64,000 nucleotides of DNA from Chryseobacterium gleum (GCF_900636535.1 NZ_LR134289.1:186001-250000); one strand, 5' to 3'; positions 34,000 to 44,048 are shown, numbered from the stretch's first letter. Translations and numbers: made by a program. Notes: generated from the sequence alone by a model not told the origin.

Positions 34000-34626
34000 T
34001 CAATACCTCGTCAAAATCTCCATCAAAAACAAGATAGAAACCAGTTTTTTAGATGACTGATACTCAGGATTCAGCTGTTCCCTGATTTCACCCAAGGCTC
34101 TGCTTAATTTATTACTTACAGTTTTATTGCTGAGCCCCAATGCTTCTGCCGTTTCACTGACAGACATATTTTTCCTGATTCTCATATCGTAGACCTGCTG
34201 TTCTGTTGAAGGAAGCCGGGAAACCACTTCATCAATCATCAGTAACAAAGCAGAAATTTCATTTTCCTCAAGGATTTCAAAATAATCCGTATCTGCCGTA
34301 TCAATTTCATGTGGAATATCAAACTCATCTATGCTCAGCGTAGGAGGAGTCTTTTTATGGCTGTTATAAAAATCAATAATCCGGTAATGGAGATGGCGGA
34401 GAAGATAACCTTTTGCACTTTCAGAATCGTCAGTCTGTATGGTATCTGTATGCTCAAGGAGCTTCACCCAAAGGTTCTGAAGGATTTCTTCAGTAATTTC
34501 TTTATCCCGGGTCCGTACAAAAACAAAGCTATATAGACTATCCCAGTATCGGTCATACAGCAGCATAAATGCAGGGCGGTCACCTGATTTTATTTTCTTT
34601 AATAATGTATAGTCTGTTGGGCTCAT
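34000..34626 (-). CDS. ECF sigma factor (FecI-like)
   Basis: 208 aa. Sigma-70 region 2 at about 20-90 with DRYWDSLYSFVFVRTRDKE and region 4 at about 140-190, recognition helix region SVSETAEALGLSNKTVSNKL. Region 1.1 and 3 are absent, as in ECF types. It is divergent from the FecR gene (220 bp between them) and should drive the FecR-TonB operon. Its final residues extend into a hydrophobic SILFLMEIL tail, unusual for FecI and possibly just a sequence end. Confidence 0.87.
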   Translation of the reverse strand: MSPTDYTLLKKIKSGDRPAFMLLYDRYWDSLYSFVFVRTRDKEITEEILQNLWVKLLEHTDTIQTDDSESAKGYLLRHLHYRIIDFYNSHKKTPPTLSIDEFDIPHEIDTADTDYFEILEENEISALLLMIDEVVSRLPSTEQQVYDMRIRKNMSVSETAEALGLSNKTVSNKLSRALGEIREQLNPEYQSSKKLVSILFLMEILTRY

Positions 34627-34855
34627 ATTCTGTTACAAAATTACCTAAAGGAAAATTAACTTTTTGTGAACTTTGGGGATGGTAAGATTAAATATTTCTG
34701 AAAAAAGAGGCCTAAATGGGATGTTAATGTTGAGTAAATGTGAAAAAGAACGAAAATTATTAACAATTAGGTTGTAATGTGAATATAACGTTAAGAATGC
34801 TCCGGGGAAGTTTTTCATTTTCACTGTCTTATAGATAGAAGTATCTGTGAATACG

Positions 34856-35827
34856 ATGAAAGACTCTATGAAAAAACGTTTGACTTATAAAAATATTGAA
34901 TCCTTTGTTTTCAGACTTTGGGAACGGGAAGTTTCGGAAGATCCGGTTTCTGAAAAAGAAAATCAACTTTTAAAACAATGGAAAATTCATGCTGAAAAAG
35001 AGCTGGATGCTGTTCATAGGAAAGCATCCAAAGAAAGGGTTTTATCCGGATTGGAACATTATTTTTCTCCAACAGATATTATTTCGGTTTCATCTGCAAA
35101 AAACTTAAAAACACATCTATTATATAAAATTGCTGCGGTTATTATTCTGCTTTTGTCCTTGGGAGGAATTTTCACCTACACCATGTTTATCAGGCCTGAT
35201 GTTTATATGGCCAAATCAGGAAACCGTACTGTTCATCTTGAAGATGGATCGGTAGTTACCCTTTTACCGGGAGCTGAAATGACCGTAGCAAAATCATTTC
35301 CTGCTGATACCAGAGTGGTGGATTTAAAAGGGGATGCCATATTCTCCGTGGCCAAATCAAAACTGCATCCTTTCATTGTTCGTGCAGACGGCTTCAGCAC
35401 CAAAGTATTGGGAACCGTATTTAAAATTTCACAATCCGGGAAGAAAAAAGCGGTCGATCTTTATGAAGGGAAGGTGGCTGTATCTTCTCCGGGAGTTCCG
35501 GTTTCTTTCCTTACACCGAATCAGAAATGGACCAATTTCGGGATTGCCCATACAACTGCGGTCATATCATTGAAACCGGTCAGGAAATCAGCCGGCAAAG
35601 TTTCTTCAATATTGTCTTTAAGCTTTAATGATGTCCCGCTAAAAGAGGTGGTAACTGTTCTGGAAAACAGCTATAACACCAAAGTATTGTATCCTAAAGA
35701 AGCTGAAGACAGAAAAATCACGGCAGACTTTACTGGAGGAACAGTCGGTGAAAATATTGAATCGCTGGCTTTTATCCTTGGACTGGAAGTGCAGAAAAAA
35801 GAAAACACCTATATCCTGAAAAAATAA
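34856..35827 (+). CDS. FecR-like anti-sigma factor/sensor
   Basis: 323 aa from ATG 34856; a GTG 9 bp upstream or an ATG 12 bp later are alternatives. Cytoplasmic N-terminal part (1-85), single TM helix AAVIILLLSLGGIFTYTMF (about 95-113), then the periplasmic FecR domain (GNRTVHLEDGSVVTLLPGAE, DAIFSVAK, GTVFKI) and the C-terminal STN-contacting domain (SLSFNDVPLKEVVTVLENSY). It links TonB-receptor occupancy to the ECF sigma factor. 46 bp before the receptor gene. Confidence 0.88.
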   Translation: MKDSMKKRLTYKNIESFVFRLWEREVSEDPVSEKENQLLKQWKIHAEKELDAVHRKASKERVLSGLEHYFSPTDIISVSSAKNLKTHLLYKIAAVIILLLSLGGIFTYTMFIRPDVYMAKSGNRTVHLEDGSVVTLLPGAEMTVAKSFPADTRVVDLKGDAIFSVAKSKLHPFIVRADGFSTKVLGTVFKISQSGKKKAVDLYEGKVAVSSPGVPVSFLTPNQKWTNFGIAHTTAVISLKPVRKSAGKVSSILSLSFNDVPLKEVVTVLENSYNTKVLYPKEAEDRKITADFTGGTVGENIESLAFILGLEVQKKENTYILKK

Positions 35828-35873
35828 TCACTATTAAAAATTAAATAATCATAATCAAGAGAACACTTTAAGT

Positions 35874-38800
35874 ATGAAAAGTTTGAAATGTGGGATTACC
35901 ATAGCAGCCTTATTTTTTACTGTAGCCGCAGAAGCTCAGGAGCTGGTTCAGAAAGTAACATTTTCTGTACCTGCCAACAGACCGTTGATTGAAGTTTTGG
36001 AAGAATTTGCAGGAAAAACGGGGATGAGACTGGCTTATTCCAAAGTAGATATAAAAGAGCTGAAGGTAAAAGGAGTGAAATGTGAAAATACTTCTGTCAA
36101 CAACTGCCTGAAGGATATTACCAATGGCCTTCCGGTTGTGTACCGTCTGCATGGTGATCTTATTTCGATAAAATATGAAAATTCTAACATTTCTGTACCG
36201 GGAAACGGACGTATTTCCGGTAAAATCGTAGATGAGGTAGGGAATCCTGTGATCGGAGCTGAGGTGAGTATTGCTCAGAAAACTGCAGTAACAGATAATA
36301 ATGGAGATTTTACGGTAGATCTTCCCTCAGGAACTTATAACCTGACAATAAAAGCACCTAAATATAATACGCTGAGAGTTCAGAAATTATCTGTTATCAA
36401 TAATGAAACCAATTCTGTGTCATTTGCTTTAAACAAAGCGTCTGATAAAATAACAGACATCAAGGAAGTTGTGATTACTGCAGCCCGCAAGGCAGATACC
36501 CAGGCCGGGCTTCTTGCACAGCAGAAGAAAGCCGCTCAGATGAGTGATGGTATTTCGGCAGAACAGATTTCCAAAACTCCGGACAGCGATGTGGGAGGAA
36601 CCTTGAAAAGGGTAACAGGAATTACCACTATTGATAATAAATATGTAGTGGTAAGGTCTATGGGAGAGCGTTGGAATACCGCAGCCATGGACGGAATTAA
36701 TCTTCCAAGTACGGAAGCCTATAACCAGAATTTTTCATTCGATATCATTCCTACTGCCATGGTAGAAAGTGTAGTGGTAAGCAAATCTGCAACACCTGAT
36801 ATGAATGCCAGCTTCGCAGGAGGGTATGTGGAAGTAAGGACCAAAGATATTCCCAACGAAAATTTTACAACAGTAACAATGGGAACTTCGTATAATGATC
36901 AGTCTGCCTTCAAAGAATTTCTGACCCGTAAACGAGGAAAGTACGATTATTTCGGGTATGATGACGGGACAAGGGACTTTCCCAAAGGACTTGAGCCGAT
37001 GAACTGGACCGATCCAAGATTTTTTGAGCAGTCCAGACAGTTTACCAATGACAATTTCAGCACCTATACAACCAAAGGTGATATGGGATCTAATATACAG
37101 CTGGCACTGGGAAGAACCTATGCTCTTAAAAACAATAATAAATGGGGGTTTGCCGGAGCATTTGTCATCAGAAATGAGCAAAATAAACTGGACATAGACC
37201 ATACAGGAAGAGGAAACTGGTTGGATACCACGGGAATGCCAGATGCAAACGGACAGATTCCATTCTATAATTTCAAAAACAGCGGAGCTTCCTATAATTA
37301 CAATTCTACACTGGCAGGGATGCTTAATTTTGGATTGCAACTTGGGAAAAACAGAATCTCGTTCCGTAATTCCTATACCCATATTTTTGATAATACACTG
37401 ACAAGAGTAACCGGATGGAATGAATATTCAACCGGAAGTGGAATGGCTGTCAATGCAGAATTAGCTTATAATTACTTTTATAACGGTATTATACCCAATA
37501 ATGATCCGGAACAGATCAAAAGCCTTGACAGGCCTTATACGGATAATACCAATTACCCGATTTTTCAAACCCTTTTACAAAATAAACTGGAAGGAAGCCA
37601 TAAAATGGGTAATACAGAGATCAGTTGGTTTGCAGCCCGTACAGGAGTGGCATCCGATACTAAAGATTACACACAGTATATTACCAGGTACGACTTTATC
37701 GGAAATGAAATTCTCACATTTCATAAGATCTATAATTCCGGAGCCGATTTTTACAGAGGATATATAGAAAACAAAGAAACAGATTACAATTACGGTGCGT
37801 CCGTTAAGTGGGATATGGATGCAGGAAGCTTTAAAAATACAATTAAAACAGGATATGCTGGTGCTATAAAAAACAATACCAACCAACAGCAGAAGTTTTT
37901 TCTTCGTGTTGACGAAAACCGGGACGTTCCGAACAGCGAAAAGAACTATTTGACGATGTATGGTTCGCTTGCTGAATGGTTTAATGGCTCTCATTATGTT
38001 CCGGGTGGTATTGGCTGGGAAACCAAGCCATTGTATAAAAATGACAAGTATGAAGGAGAGGTTAGTCAGCATGCGGTTTTTGTCATGTTTGATAACCGTT
38101 GGAAGAAATTAAGGTTAGTTTGGGGACTTCGTGCAGAATACTTTAAATATGATCTTATTTCACAGCAATTAGATCCAAGTGATACAAAGAATGTAGAAAG
38201 AGCGGCCATTGAGGATAAACCATGGCAATGGATGCCCTCTGCGAACTTTACCTACAGTCCCACCAATAAAATTAATCTAAGGCTTGCTTACAACAGATCT
38301 GTTATTCGCCCTCAGTTTAATGAAAGAACAGGACTTCCTTATTTCGATCCGATAGCTAATGGTTTAATTTATAATACCGAAATGACATCCTCTGTCATTA
38401 ATAATTATGATTTCAAATTTGAATGGTTTCCAGGGTTGGGAGAAATATTTTCTGCAGGGTTGTATTATAAAAATATAGACAGACCCATAGAACGTGAAGG
38501 ACATATTTCCAGCGAAGGCAACTTATATCTTTATAATGGTAATTCGAAAAATGCAAAATTATTGGGAGTGGAAGCTGAGGTAAGAAAGAATTTAGGATTT
38601 ATTGCAGATGGAACCTTTCTGGAAAAGCTTTTCATAAGCGGAAACTTCACCTATAATGATACGAAAGTAGTGGCTTTTAAAGATCTATATAAAACGGGAG
38701 ACAATGATGAAACTTACGAAGTGAAAAGACCGCTTTACGGACAGACTCCTTATGCTTACAACCTTGGACTTATTTATGATGGAAACCGGCTGGGTATGAG

Positions 38801-39161
38801 TTTTTTGTATAACGCAAAAGGAGACCAGTACATCACCGTAGGGTATGCTTACAAAGGAGAGGAAATCCAGCGTCCTTATGCAGTGGCAGATGCCCAGATC
38901 TCCTATAAATTTCTCCGCGACAGAAACTTTGAAGTAAAATTTAATGTGAGAAACATTTTTAACAGGGTTAAGGAATATTACAACAACTTCAATTCTTATC
39001 TCGCTGAAAAAAACGGAGGCGGAAGTAATGTAGGTACAGACAGGGAAGCATGGGATCTTCTTCCGGGAGCTACAGACAGGTACGATAAAAATATTGATAA
39101 AATTATGTTTCGGGCTTACAGCGGAAGAATGTTCAGCCTGAGTGTGAATTATACTTTTTAA
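35874..39161 (+). CDS. TonB-dependent receptor/transducer with STN domain
   Basis: 1095 aa outer-membrane receptor. Signal peptide 1-21 ends AAEAQ. Residues 25-105 form an STN signalling domain (FSVPANRPLIEVLEEFAGKT), which contacts FecR. Residues 115-190 form a carboxypeptidase-regulatory-like domain (GRISGKIVDEVGNPVIGAEV). Then a plug (DVGGTLKRVTGITTID) and a 22-strand barrel to the end, whose last residues FSLSVNYTF are the barrel-terminal pattern. Substrate unknown; the regulatory genes and cargo set next to it suggest uptake or processing of a protein or peptide substrate. Confidence 0.92.
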   Translation: MKSLKCGITIAALFFTVAAEAQELVQKVTFSVPANRPLIEVLEEFAGKTGMRLAYSKVDIKELKVKGVKCENTSVNNCLKDITNGLPVVYRLHGDLISIKYENSNISVPGNGRISGKIVDEVGNPVIGAEVSIAQKTAVTDNNGDFTVDLPSGTYNLTIKAPKYNTLRVQKLSVINNETNSVSFALNKASDKITDIKEVVITAARKADTQAGLLAQQKKAAQMSDGISAEQISKTPDSDVGGTLKRVTGITTIDNKYVVVRSMGERWNTAAMDGINLPSTEAYNQNFSFDIIPTAMVESVVVSKSATPDMNASFAGGYVEVRTKDIPNENFTTVTMGTSYNDQSAFKEFLTRKRGKYDYFGYDDGTRDFPKGLEPMNWTDPRFFEQSRQFTNDNFSTYTTKGDMGSNIQLALGRTYALKNNNKWGFAGAFVIRNEQNKLDIDHTGRGNWLDTTGMPDANGQIPFYNFKNSGASYNYNSTLAGMLNFGLQLGKNRISFRNSYTHIFDNTLTRVTGWNEYSTGSGMAVNAELAYNYFYNGIIPNNDPEQIKSLDRPYTDNTNYPIFQTLLQNKLEGSHKMGNTEISWFAARTGVASDTKDYTQYITRYDFIGNEILTFHKIYNSGADFYRGYIENKETDYNYGASVKWDMDAGSFKNTIKTGYAGAIKNNTNQQQKFFLRVDENRDVPNSEKNYLTMYGSLAEWFNGSHYVPGGIGWETKPLYKNDKYEGEVSQHAVFVMFDNRWKKLRLVWGLRAEYFKYDLISQQLDPSDTKNVERAAIEDKPWQWMPSANFTYSPTNKINLRLAYNRSVIRPQFNERTGLPYFDPIANGLIYNTEMTSSVINNYDFKFEWFPGLGEIFSAGLYYKNIDRPIEREGHISSEGNLYLYNGNSKNAKLLGVEAEVRKNLGFIADGTFLEKLFISGNFTYNDTKVVAFKDLYKTGDNDETYEVKRPLYGQTPYAYNLGLIYDGNRLGMSFLYNAKGDQYITVGYAYKGEEIQRPYAVADAQISYKFLRDRNFEVKFNVRNIFNRVKEYYNNFNSYLAEKNGGGSNVGTDREAWDLLPGATDRYDKNIDKIMFRAYSGRMFSLSVNYTF

Positions 39162-39458
39162 AAGTATATCAACAGATACAGAAAGATATCTTAATTATAG
39201 CAGCGTACAGGTTCCGGTAACCTGATCAAAACTGATTAAACTGATGATGCGCACAACAGTACAGTTCTGACAAAGCCGGCGTTATAAGTTTTCCCGAGCT
39301 TTAACGATTCTCAAGGGAACTCCCGCAATGCAGCTCCTCCTGCAGCGATGGGAGGAACACCAAAAAACAAATCGAAGGAATAAGAGGAAGGTATTCCTGA
39401 ATAAAAAACTGATCTGGTATAAAAAATAACACGACCGGATTTATTAAAAATTATAACA
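39162..39458 (+). other. Structured leader between receptor and beta-helix gene
   Basis: About 300 bp with no ORF. Contains a hairpin CAGGTTCCGGTAACCTG near 39208-39224 and another at 39320-39354 (CTCCCGCAATGCAG / CTGCAGCGATGGGAG with an internal mismatch). The second could be an attenuator or RNA element in the leader of the next gene. No promoter box was found. Confidence 0.45.
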
Positions 39459-40751
39459 ATGAAAAGACTAACTCTAATTGCAGTGGCAGCATTATCTCTT
39501 ACAGCTTGTCAAAACGATCAACTGGCGGATTCATCATCTCCATTCGAAATGAAATCTACTTCTGCTGAGTACCTTACAGCTTCGGCTCTTCCGGTAACCA
39601 GTGTAAGTGGTGCTATTACTACAAATACTACATGGAGCGGTGTAGTTGAATTAGATGGAGTTGTAACCGTAAAAAATGGTGCTACATTAACAATCCAGCC
39701 GGGTACATTCATTAAAGCTAAGCCAAACACTAACAATACAGCTACAGGAGTGTTGGTAATTGCTAAAACAGGAAAAATCAATGCAACAGGTACAGAAGCT
39801 CAGCCAATCATCTTCACCAGCTACAAATTGCTGGATGGAAACGAAGATACTACTGCTGCTCCTGGTGATTTCGGAGGGGTTATTATATTAGGAGATGCTC
39901 CTACAAACACGCCTTTTACAAAAACAATCGAAGGATTATCCGGTCCTGATTTCTATTATGGAGGTACTAATTCTTCTCATAACGGCGGAACATTGAAATA
40001 TGTACGTATTGAGTTTGCAGGATACGATCTTTTAGCTCCGAATTCAGGAAATGAAATCAACGGTCTTACTTTAGGAGGAGTAGGAAGCGGAACGACTCTG
40101 GATCATATCCAGGTATCTTTCGGGAAAGACGATTCTTTTGAATTCTTTGGTGGTACTGTAAACGCTTCAAACCTTGTTTCTTTTGCTGCGGATGATGATA
40201 ATTTCGATTTCGATAACGGATATACAGGAACGATTACTTGTGCATTAGCTTTGGCAGATTATAACTCTACACATAGTCTTAGCGGAGCTAGCCCGGATTC
40301 TAACGGTATTGAGCTTGATAACAACGCAGATGGTTCTTCTACTTCATTATTGACTCACCCGGTAATCAACAACCTTACTATTGTAGGTCCTAAGAACTCT
40401 GCTAAAGGTGCTTTGTATGAAAACGGTATTCACATCAGAAGACACGGAAGATTAACATTAAACAATGCCGTAGTTACAGGATATCCTGTTGGAATCAAAG
40501 TAGAAGGTACAGGTTCTGAACTTTCTTCAGCTTCAGCATACAATACCATCCAGATCCACGGATTTACTACTTCAGTTACGGGTACAGGTACAGCAGGAAT
40601 TCCTGCAGCTAACCTTGCCACTGGTACTCCTGCATCTCTATGGGGTATGAGCCAGCCGTTCTACAACGAAGGAAGCTGGAATGTATCTCCAAGAAACTGT
40701 GGAAACTTCCAGGGAATCTGGACAAAATACAATTTCACGATTGTAGAATAA
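39459..40751 (+). CDS. Surface lipoprotein with right-handed beta-helix repeats
   Basis: 430 aa. Lipoprotein signal MKRLTLIAVAALSLTACQN (Cys at 17). The body has beta-helix-like turns from residue 60, such as GVVTVKNGATLTIQPGTFIK, and many Gly/Asn/Asp turns through 400 (DDDNFDFDNGYTG). No catalytic motif of a known enzyme is seen. It follows the TonB receptor and probably sits on the cell surface, binding or presenting the receptor's substrate. Ser/Thr/Asn richness and codon use are like the neighbours. Confidence 0.75.
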   Translation: MKRLTLIAVAALSLTACQNDQLADSSSPFEMKSTSAEYLTASALPVTSVSGAITTNTTWSGVVELDGVVTVKNGATLTIQPGTFIKAKPNTNNTATGVLVIAKTGKINATGTEAQPIIFTSYKLLDGNEDTTAAPGDFGGVIILGDAPTNTPFTKTIEGLSGPDFYYGGTNSSHNGGTLKYVRIEFAGYDLLAPNSGNEINGLTLGGVGSGTTLDHIQVSFGKDDSFEFFGGTVNASNLVSFAADDDNFDFDNGYTGTITCALALADYNSTHSLSGASPDSNGIELDNNADGSSTSLLTHPVINNLTIVGPKNSAKGALYENGIHIRRHGRLTLNNAVVTGYPVGIKVEGTGSELSSASAYNTIQIHGFTTSVTGTGTAGIPAANLATGTPASLWGMSQPFYNEGSWNVSPRNCGNFQGIWTKYNFTIVE

Positions 40752-40765
40752 TAAAAATCTTTAAA

Positions 40766-40800
40766 AAAGCAGGGAACAGCACATGCTGATTCCTTGCTTT
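40766..40800 (+). terminator. Hairpin after the beta-helix gene
   Basis: AAAGCAGGGAA / TTCCTTGCTTT, an 11 bp stem with one mismatch, containing an inner CAGCACATGCTG. It is followed by CTTCAAAATC, so termination may be partial before the next gene. Confidence 0.6.
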
Positions 40801-40825
40801 CTTCAAAATCTTAATCATCAGCATT

Positions 40826-41749
40826 ATGAAAAAAATAATTTTATCATCTGTTCTGTTTTTATCCCACGTGGCTGCAGCACAGTCTCTGGTATGGGGGAAT
40901 TCTTTCGACACTCCTGCTGATCTTCAGGGATGGACCTTCCATGATCTGAACAGCAATGGCAACGGATGGGTACAGGGACAAAATATCTATCACAACGGAA
41001 CATCTTTAACCTATGGTACAGCAGGCGTTCTCCGCCATTCGATCAGTTTGGTTCCAACCGGAAATGCTACAGGATTTGCAACGGAAAATGACTGGATTAT
41101 TTCTCCACAAATTGATCTTACAAATGTTTCAGGAACTGTCACTTTAGCAGCTTATATCGGAAGACAGAGATCTACTCATACCATTGTTGCCAGAGATCTT
41201 TTTATCTATGTAAGCACACCACAGAAAGAAGTTCCTGCATTATCTGATTTTCAGGCAATGACGGTAGACGCCAATGGCAATGATATTTCAAGTGCCTATA
41301 AAATACAGGTAGGAGATTCTGCCAATCCATTTCCGGCGGATCTTACGGAGTTTGTAGAATCCCTTGTAGATCTTTCTGCTTTTGCAGGGAAGAAAATCTA
41401 TATCGGGATGTGGGCCAACAGAAAGGCAAGCGGAAATAATATCCAGAATATTAATATTGATGAAATAGGAATTTATGCCGATTCATTTTTGGGAACTAAG
41501 GATGTAAAAAGAAACAAAATTGTAACACAAATTGCAGAAAATCCGGTAAAAGAATCTTTGCAGCTGCAGCTTAATCAGGCATTGAAAGAAAATATAACCG
41601 TAGTCAGTATTTACAATGCAGCAGGACAAAAAGTATTAACCGCTCAGTATTCCAAAGCAATTCATCTGGCTGGTCTTACACCAGGAGCGTATATCGCGGA
41701 AATTACTGATGGAAAGACTACGGAAAGACTGAAATTTATTAAGAAATAA
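40826..41749 (+). CDS. T9SS-exported choice-of-anchor/adhesin-like protein
   Basis: 307 aa. Sec signal MKKIILSSVLFLSHVAAAQ. Residues 25-210 form a jelly-roll-like domain of the cleaved-adhesin/choice-of-anchor J type (WGNSFDTPADLQGWTFHDLN, ENDWIISPQIDL). The last 75 residues (VAENPVKESLQLQL-type core ending GAYIAEITDGKTTERLKFI) resemble a type A T9SS sorting domain. It should be secreted and attached to the surface. Substrate unknown; it lies between the beta-helix lipoprotein and a second lipoprotein in the same locus. Confidence 0.82.
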   Translation: MKKIILSSVLFLSHVAAAQSLVWGNSFDTPADLQGWTFHDLNSNGNGWVQGQNIYHNGTSLTYGTAGVLRHSISLVPTGNATGFATENDWIISPQIDLTNVSGTVTLAAYIGRQRSTHTIVARDLFIYVSTPQKEVPALSDFQAMTVDANGNDISSAYKIQVGDSANPFPADLTEFVESLVDLSAFAGKKIYIGMWANRKASGNNIQNINIDEIGIYADSFLGTKDVKRNKIVTQIAENPVKESLQLQLNQALKENITVVSIYNAAGQKVLTAQYSKAIHLAGLTPGAYIAEITDGKTTERLKFIKK

Positions 41750-41870
41750 TCATTATTCTAATCCTTTAGAATCTGATGTCAGAATCACCATGAAATTTTA
41801 AATATAAATAACGGAGAGTCTTTGAAAAAAGCTATCCGGAACATATCCAACTAGTTTTTTTATAATTGTG

Positions 41871-41903
41871 TATTGCCCGGCTCAAGGGCCGGGCAATATT
41901 TTT
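41871..41903 (+). terminator. Strong GC-rich terminator inside the receptor locus
   Basis: Perfect 11 bp stem TATTGCCCGGC / GCCGGGCAATA with a 6 nt loop, then TTTTTAAAG. It lies only 28 bp before the ATG at 41932, so transcription of the last two genes must come from read-through or a promoter in the hairpin region. Confidence 0.8.
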
Positions 41904-41931
41904 AAAGTTTACAAGAAATAATTGAAGAAAG

Positions 41932-42675
41932 ATGAATAAAATCTTCGCATTACTACTGTTATTCACTGTACTGTTTTCATGCACAGACAACAATACGATG
42001 GAGTTATATGATAAAGTACAGAAACCCGGAGAAGTTAATATCAAAGGATTTTCAAAACCTGATGTGCTACAGCTGAGGTTTAACGGTCAGCCTGTAACCA
42101 TTGACGGAAAAACGTCTTATACCAATAAAATAGAAACCCAGCTTCAGTTTGTACTGGATCAGGGAGAAACCAATAAACTGTCTGTTTATAACAATGAAAC
42201 AGGCGCTGAAATTGCAAAATACAATATTACTTATGACAATATAGATGACTATAAAGATCTTTACTTTTTTAATCTTCCGGGGATTTACCTGCAGACTTAT
42301 GCTGTAAAACCCCAGGTGAATCTCGGAAAAGTAGGATTTGAATTTATTTTTCCAAACCTGGGCGAACTTTCCGGAACTTCTCTGAAAAATGTAAAAGGTA
42401 TTCTGAAAAGAGAAAACGGAGTAGTGCTGGCTGAATTTGATAATATCAGTAAAGATAATTTTACTGCAGTGAAAGTCTATAGTTTTTTCAGCTCAACCGC
42501 TCCGGTTTATCTTGAATTATACAAGCCGGGAACTACAGAACCCTATGCAGGATCTAAAATGATTCAGGTGAAATTAAAACAGCACACAGGAGCCAATATG
42601 ATCGTCCTTCAGGAAAAAATGGAAAATGGGGAATGGGTAGTAAAAGGGGATATTGATGTGGCAGAATATCTGTAA
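41932..42675 (+). CDS. Lipoprotein of unknown function
   Basis: 247 aa. Lipoprotein signal MNKIFALLLLFTVLFSCTD. The mature protein is predicted beta-rich with no recognised domain or catalytic residue. It precedes the S41 protease gene by 5 bp, so the two form one unit. Probably a surface or periplasmic accessory of the receptor locus. Nothing more can be supported. Confidence 0.65.
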   Translation: MNKIFALLLLFTVLFSCTDNNTMELYDKVQKPGEVNIKGFSKPDVLQLRFNGQPVTIDGKTSYTNKIETQLQFVLDQGETNKLSVYNNETGAEIAKYNITYDNIDDYKDLYFFNLPGIYLQTYAVKPQVNLGKVGFEFIFPNLGELSGTSLKNVKGILKRENGVVLAEFDNISKDNFTAVKVYSFFSSTAPVYLELYKPGTTEPYAGSKMIQVKLKQHTGANMIVLQEKMENGEWVVKGDIDVAEYL

Positions 42676-42680
42676 TACAT

Positions 42681-44021
42681 ATGAAAAACTTTTTAAAACT
42701 TCTATGCTTTGCGATCGCAGCCTTTCTCATTTCATGTACAAATAATAATGACGAAAGCGCACCTGTTTTCCCGGAAGGAAGCACAGAAGCTGTGAATCTC
42801 TGGGTTCAGGACAGTATGAAACGGTACTATTACTGGGCAGATCAGATGCCTGCAAAACCGGATTACAGACTTCCTGCCAAAGATTTTTTTAAAAGCCTGC
42901 TATCTCCCCAGGACCGGTTTTCTTTCATGGTGAATACTGAAGATTCCTCTACCTATCCACGTTCTATAAGGAATATGTACGGTTTTGATTATACCATTGT
43001 TCAGCTGGACAATAATGAAGTGGTTACTGTGGTTAAGCTGGTCCTTCAAAACTCTCCGGCTTTCAATGCAGGGCTGGAACGGGGTATGATCATTACCAAA
43101 GTCAACGGGAAAGTAATGACGGCCGCCAATGCTGAAGCTATGGCTGCATCCATTAAAGATCAGACCGTTGTAGAACTTACCGTTGGAAAATGGCAGAATG
43201 GAGCTGTCATCAATGAAAAAAATATTACCGTTTATTACGGCTTCTCTTTTGAACAACCCATCTTATCTAAGATTTTTGATAAAAACAATAAAAAAGTTGG
43301 TTACCTGTATATCTATGATTTTCCGGACGGGATGACCCAGGCTCTGAATCAAAAATTTGCAGAATTTAAAACTGCCGGCGTGCAGGAGCTGATCCTTGAT
43401 CTCCGTTACAATTATGGAGGCTCGGTATCTTCTGCGGCTGCACTTTGTTCCCTGATTCCTGTCGGTCTTTCATCCGCTTCACCATTCATTATTTTTAAAG
43501 GAAATAAAAACGGAGGTGAAGTAAAAAGAACATTTGCAGAGCAAATTGCCTATGATTCCAAAGCTTTAGATTTCACAACTCTACGGGCCAATGCGTTAGG
43601 TTTACAGAAAGTTTTCATCCTTACTTCCAACAGTACAGCATCTGCCGCTGAAATTGTCATCAATAATCTGAAGCCGTATATGCAGGTCATTCAGATTGGA
43701 AATACCACTTTGGGGAAAGATATGGCAGGATTTGTAGTGGAAGATAAACGTAAACCCAGAAAAATTTCCTGGCAGATCCACCCGGTAATCTACAAAGTAT
43801 TTAATGCTGGTGGCTCCGGAGAATATAGCAATGGAATTTCACCACAGGTAATCGTTAATGAATATGCAGGACTTCCGTTATTACCTCTGGGAGATCCTGA
43901 TGAAACCCTTATCGCTACAGTTCTGAATGGAGGATATTTCAAATCAGCAGATAAAGAAAAGAATGGAAATATCAGAATTTTATTTCAGAGTGATGTGCCG
44001 CCTATCGTAGCGGGGAAGTAA
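42681..44021 (+). CDS. S41 family C-terminal processing-type protease, lipoprotein
   Basis: 446 aa. Lipoprotein signal MKNFLKLLCFAIAAFLISCTNN. PDZ-like domain at about 115-180 (NSPAFNAGLERGMIITKVNG). Protease domain with Ser in TSNSTASAAEIV and Lys in TLGKDMAG (Ser-Lys dyad). Such enzymes cleave at C-terminal tails; here it may process the substrate or a surface protein of the receptor system. 5 bp after the lipoprotein gene. Last gene of the locus. Confidence 0.85.
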   Translation: MKNFLKLLCFAIAAFLISCTNNNDESAPVFPEGSTEAVNLWVQDSMKRYYYWADQMPAKPDYRLPAKDFFKSLLSPQDRFSFMVNTEDSSTYPRSIRNMYGFDYTIVQLDNNEVVTVVKLVLQNSPAFNAGLERGMIITKVNGKVMTAANAEAMAASIKDQTVVELTVGKWQNGAVINEKNITVYYGFSFEQPILSKIFDKNNKKVGYLYIYDFPDGMTQALNQKFAEFKTAGVQELILDLRYNYGGSVSSAAALCSLIPVGLSSASPFIIFKGNKNGGEVKRTFAEQIAYDSKALDFTTLRANALGLQKVFILTSNSTASAAEIVINNLKPYMQVIQIGNTTLGKDMAGFVVEDKRKPRKISWQIHPVIYKVFNAGGSGEYSNGISPQVIVNEYAGLPLLPLGDPDETLIATVLNGGYFKSADKEKNGNIRILFQSDVPPIVAGK

Positions 44022-44048
44022 CTTATATCGAAAAGCGAAAAAGCGAAG

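Noticed and set aside
34627..34855. Promoter pair for FecI and FecR
   Set aside because: A CAAAATTA at 34636-34643 fits a minus-strand -7 box but would leave almost no leader and lacks a -33 TTG, so it was not reported.
36735..37382. 215 aa minus-strand frame
   Set aside because: Antisense to the TonB receptor, low-complexity translated composition, no domain.
39162..39458. Riboswitch in the receptor-locus leader
   Set aside because: Two weak hairpins only; no known aptamer consensus is visible.
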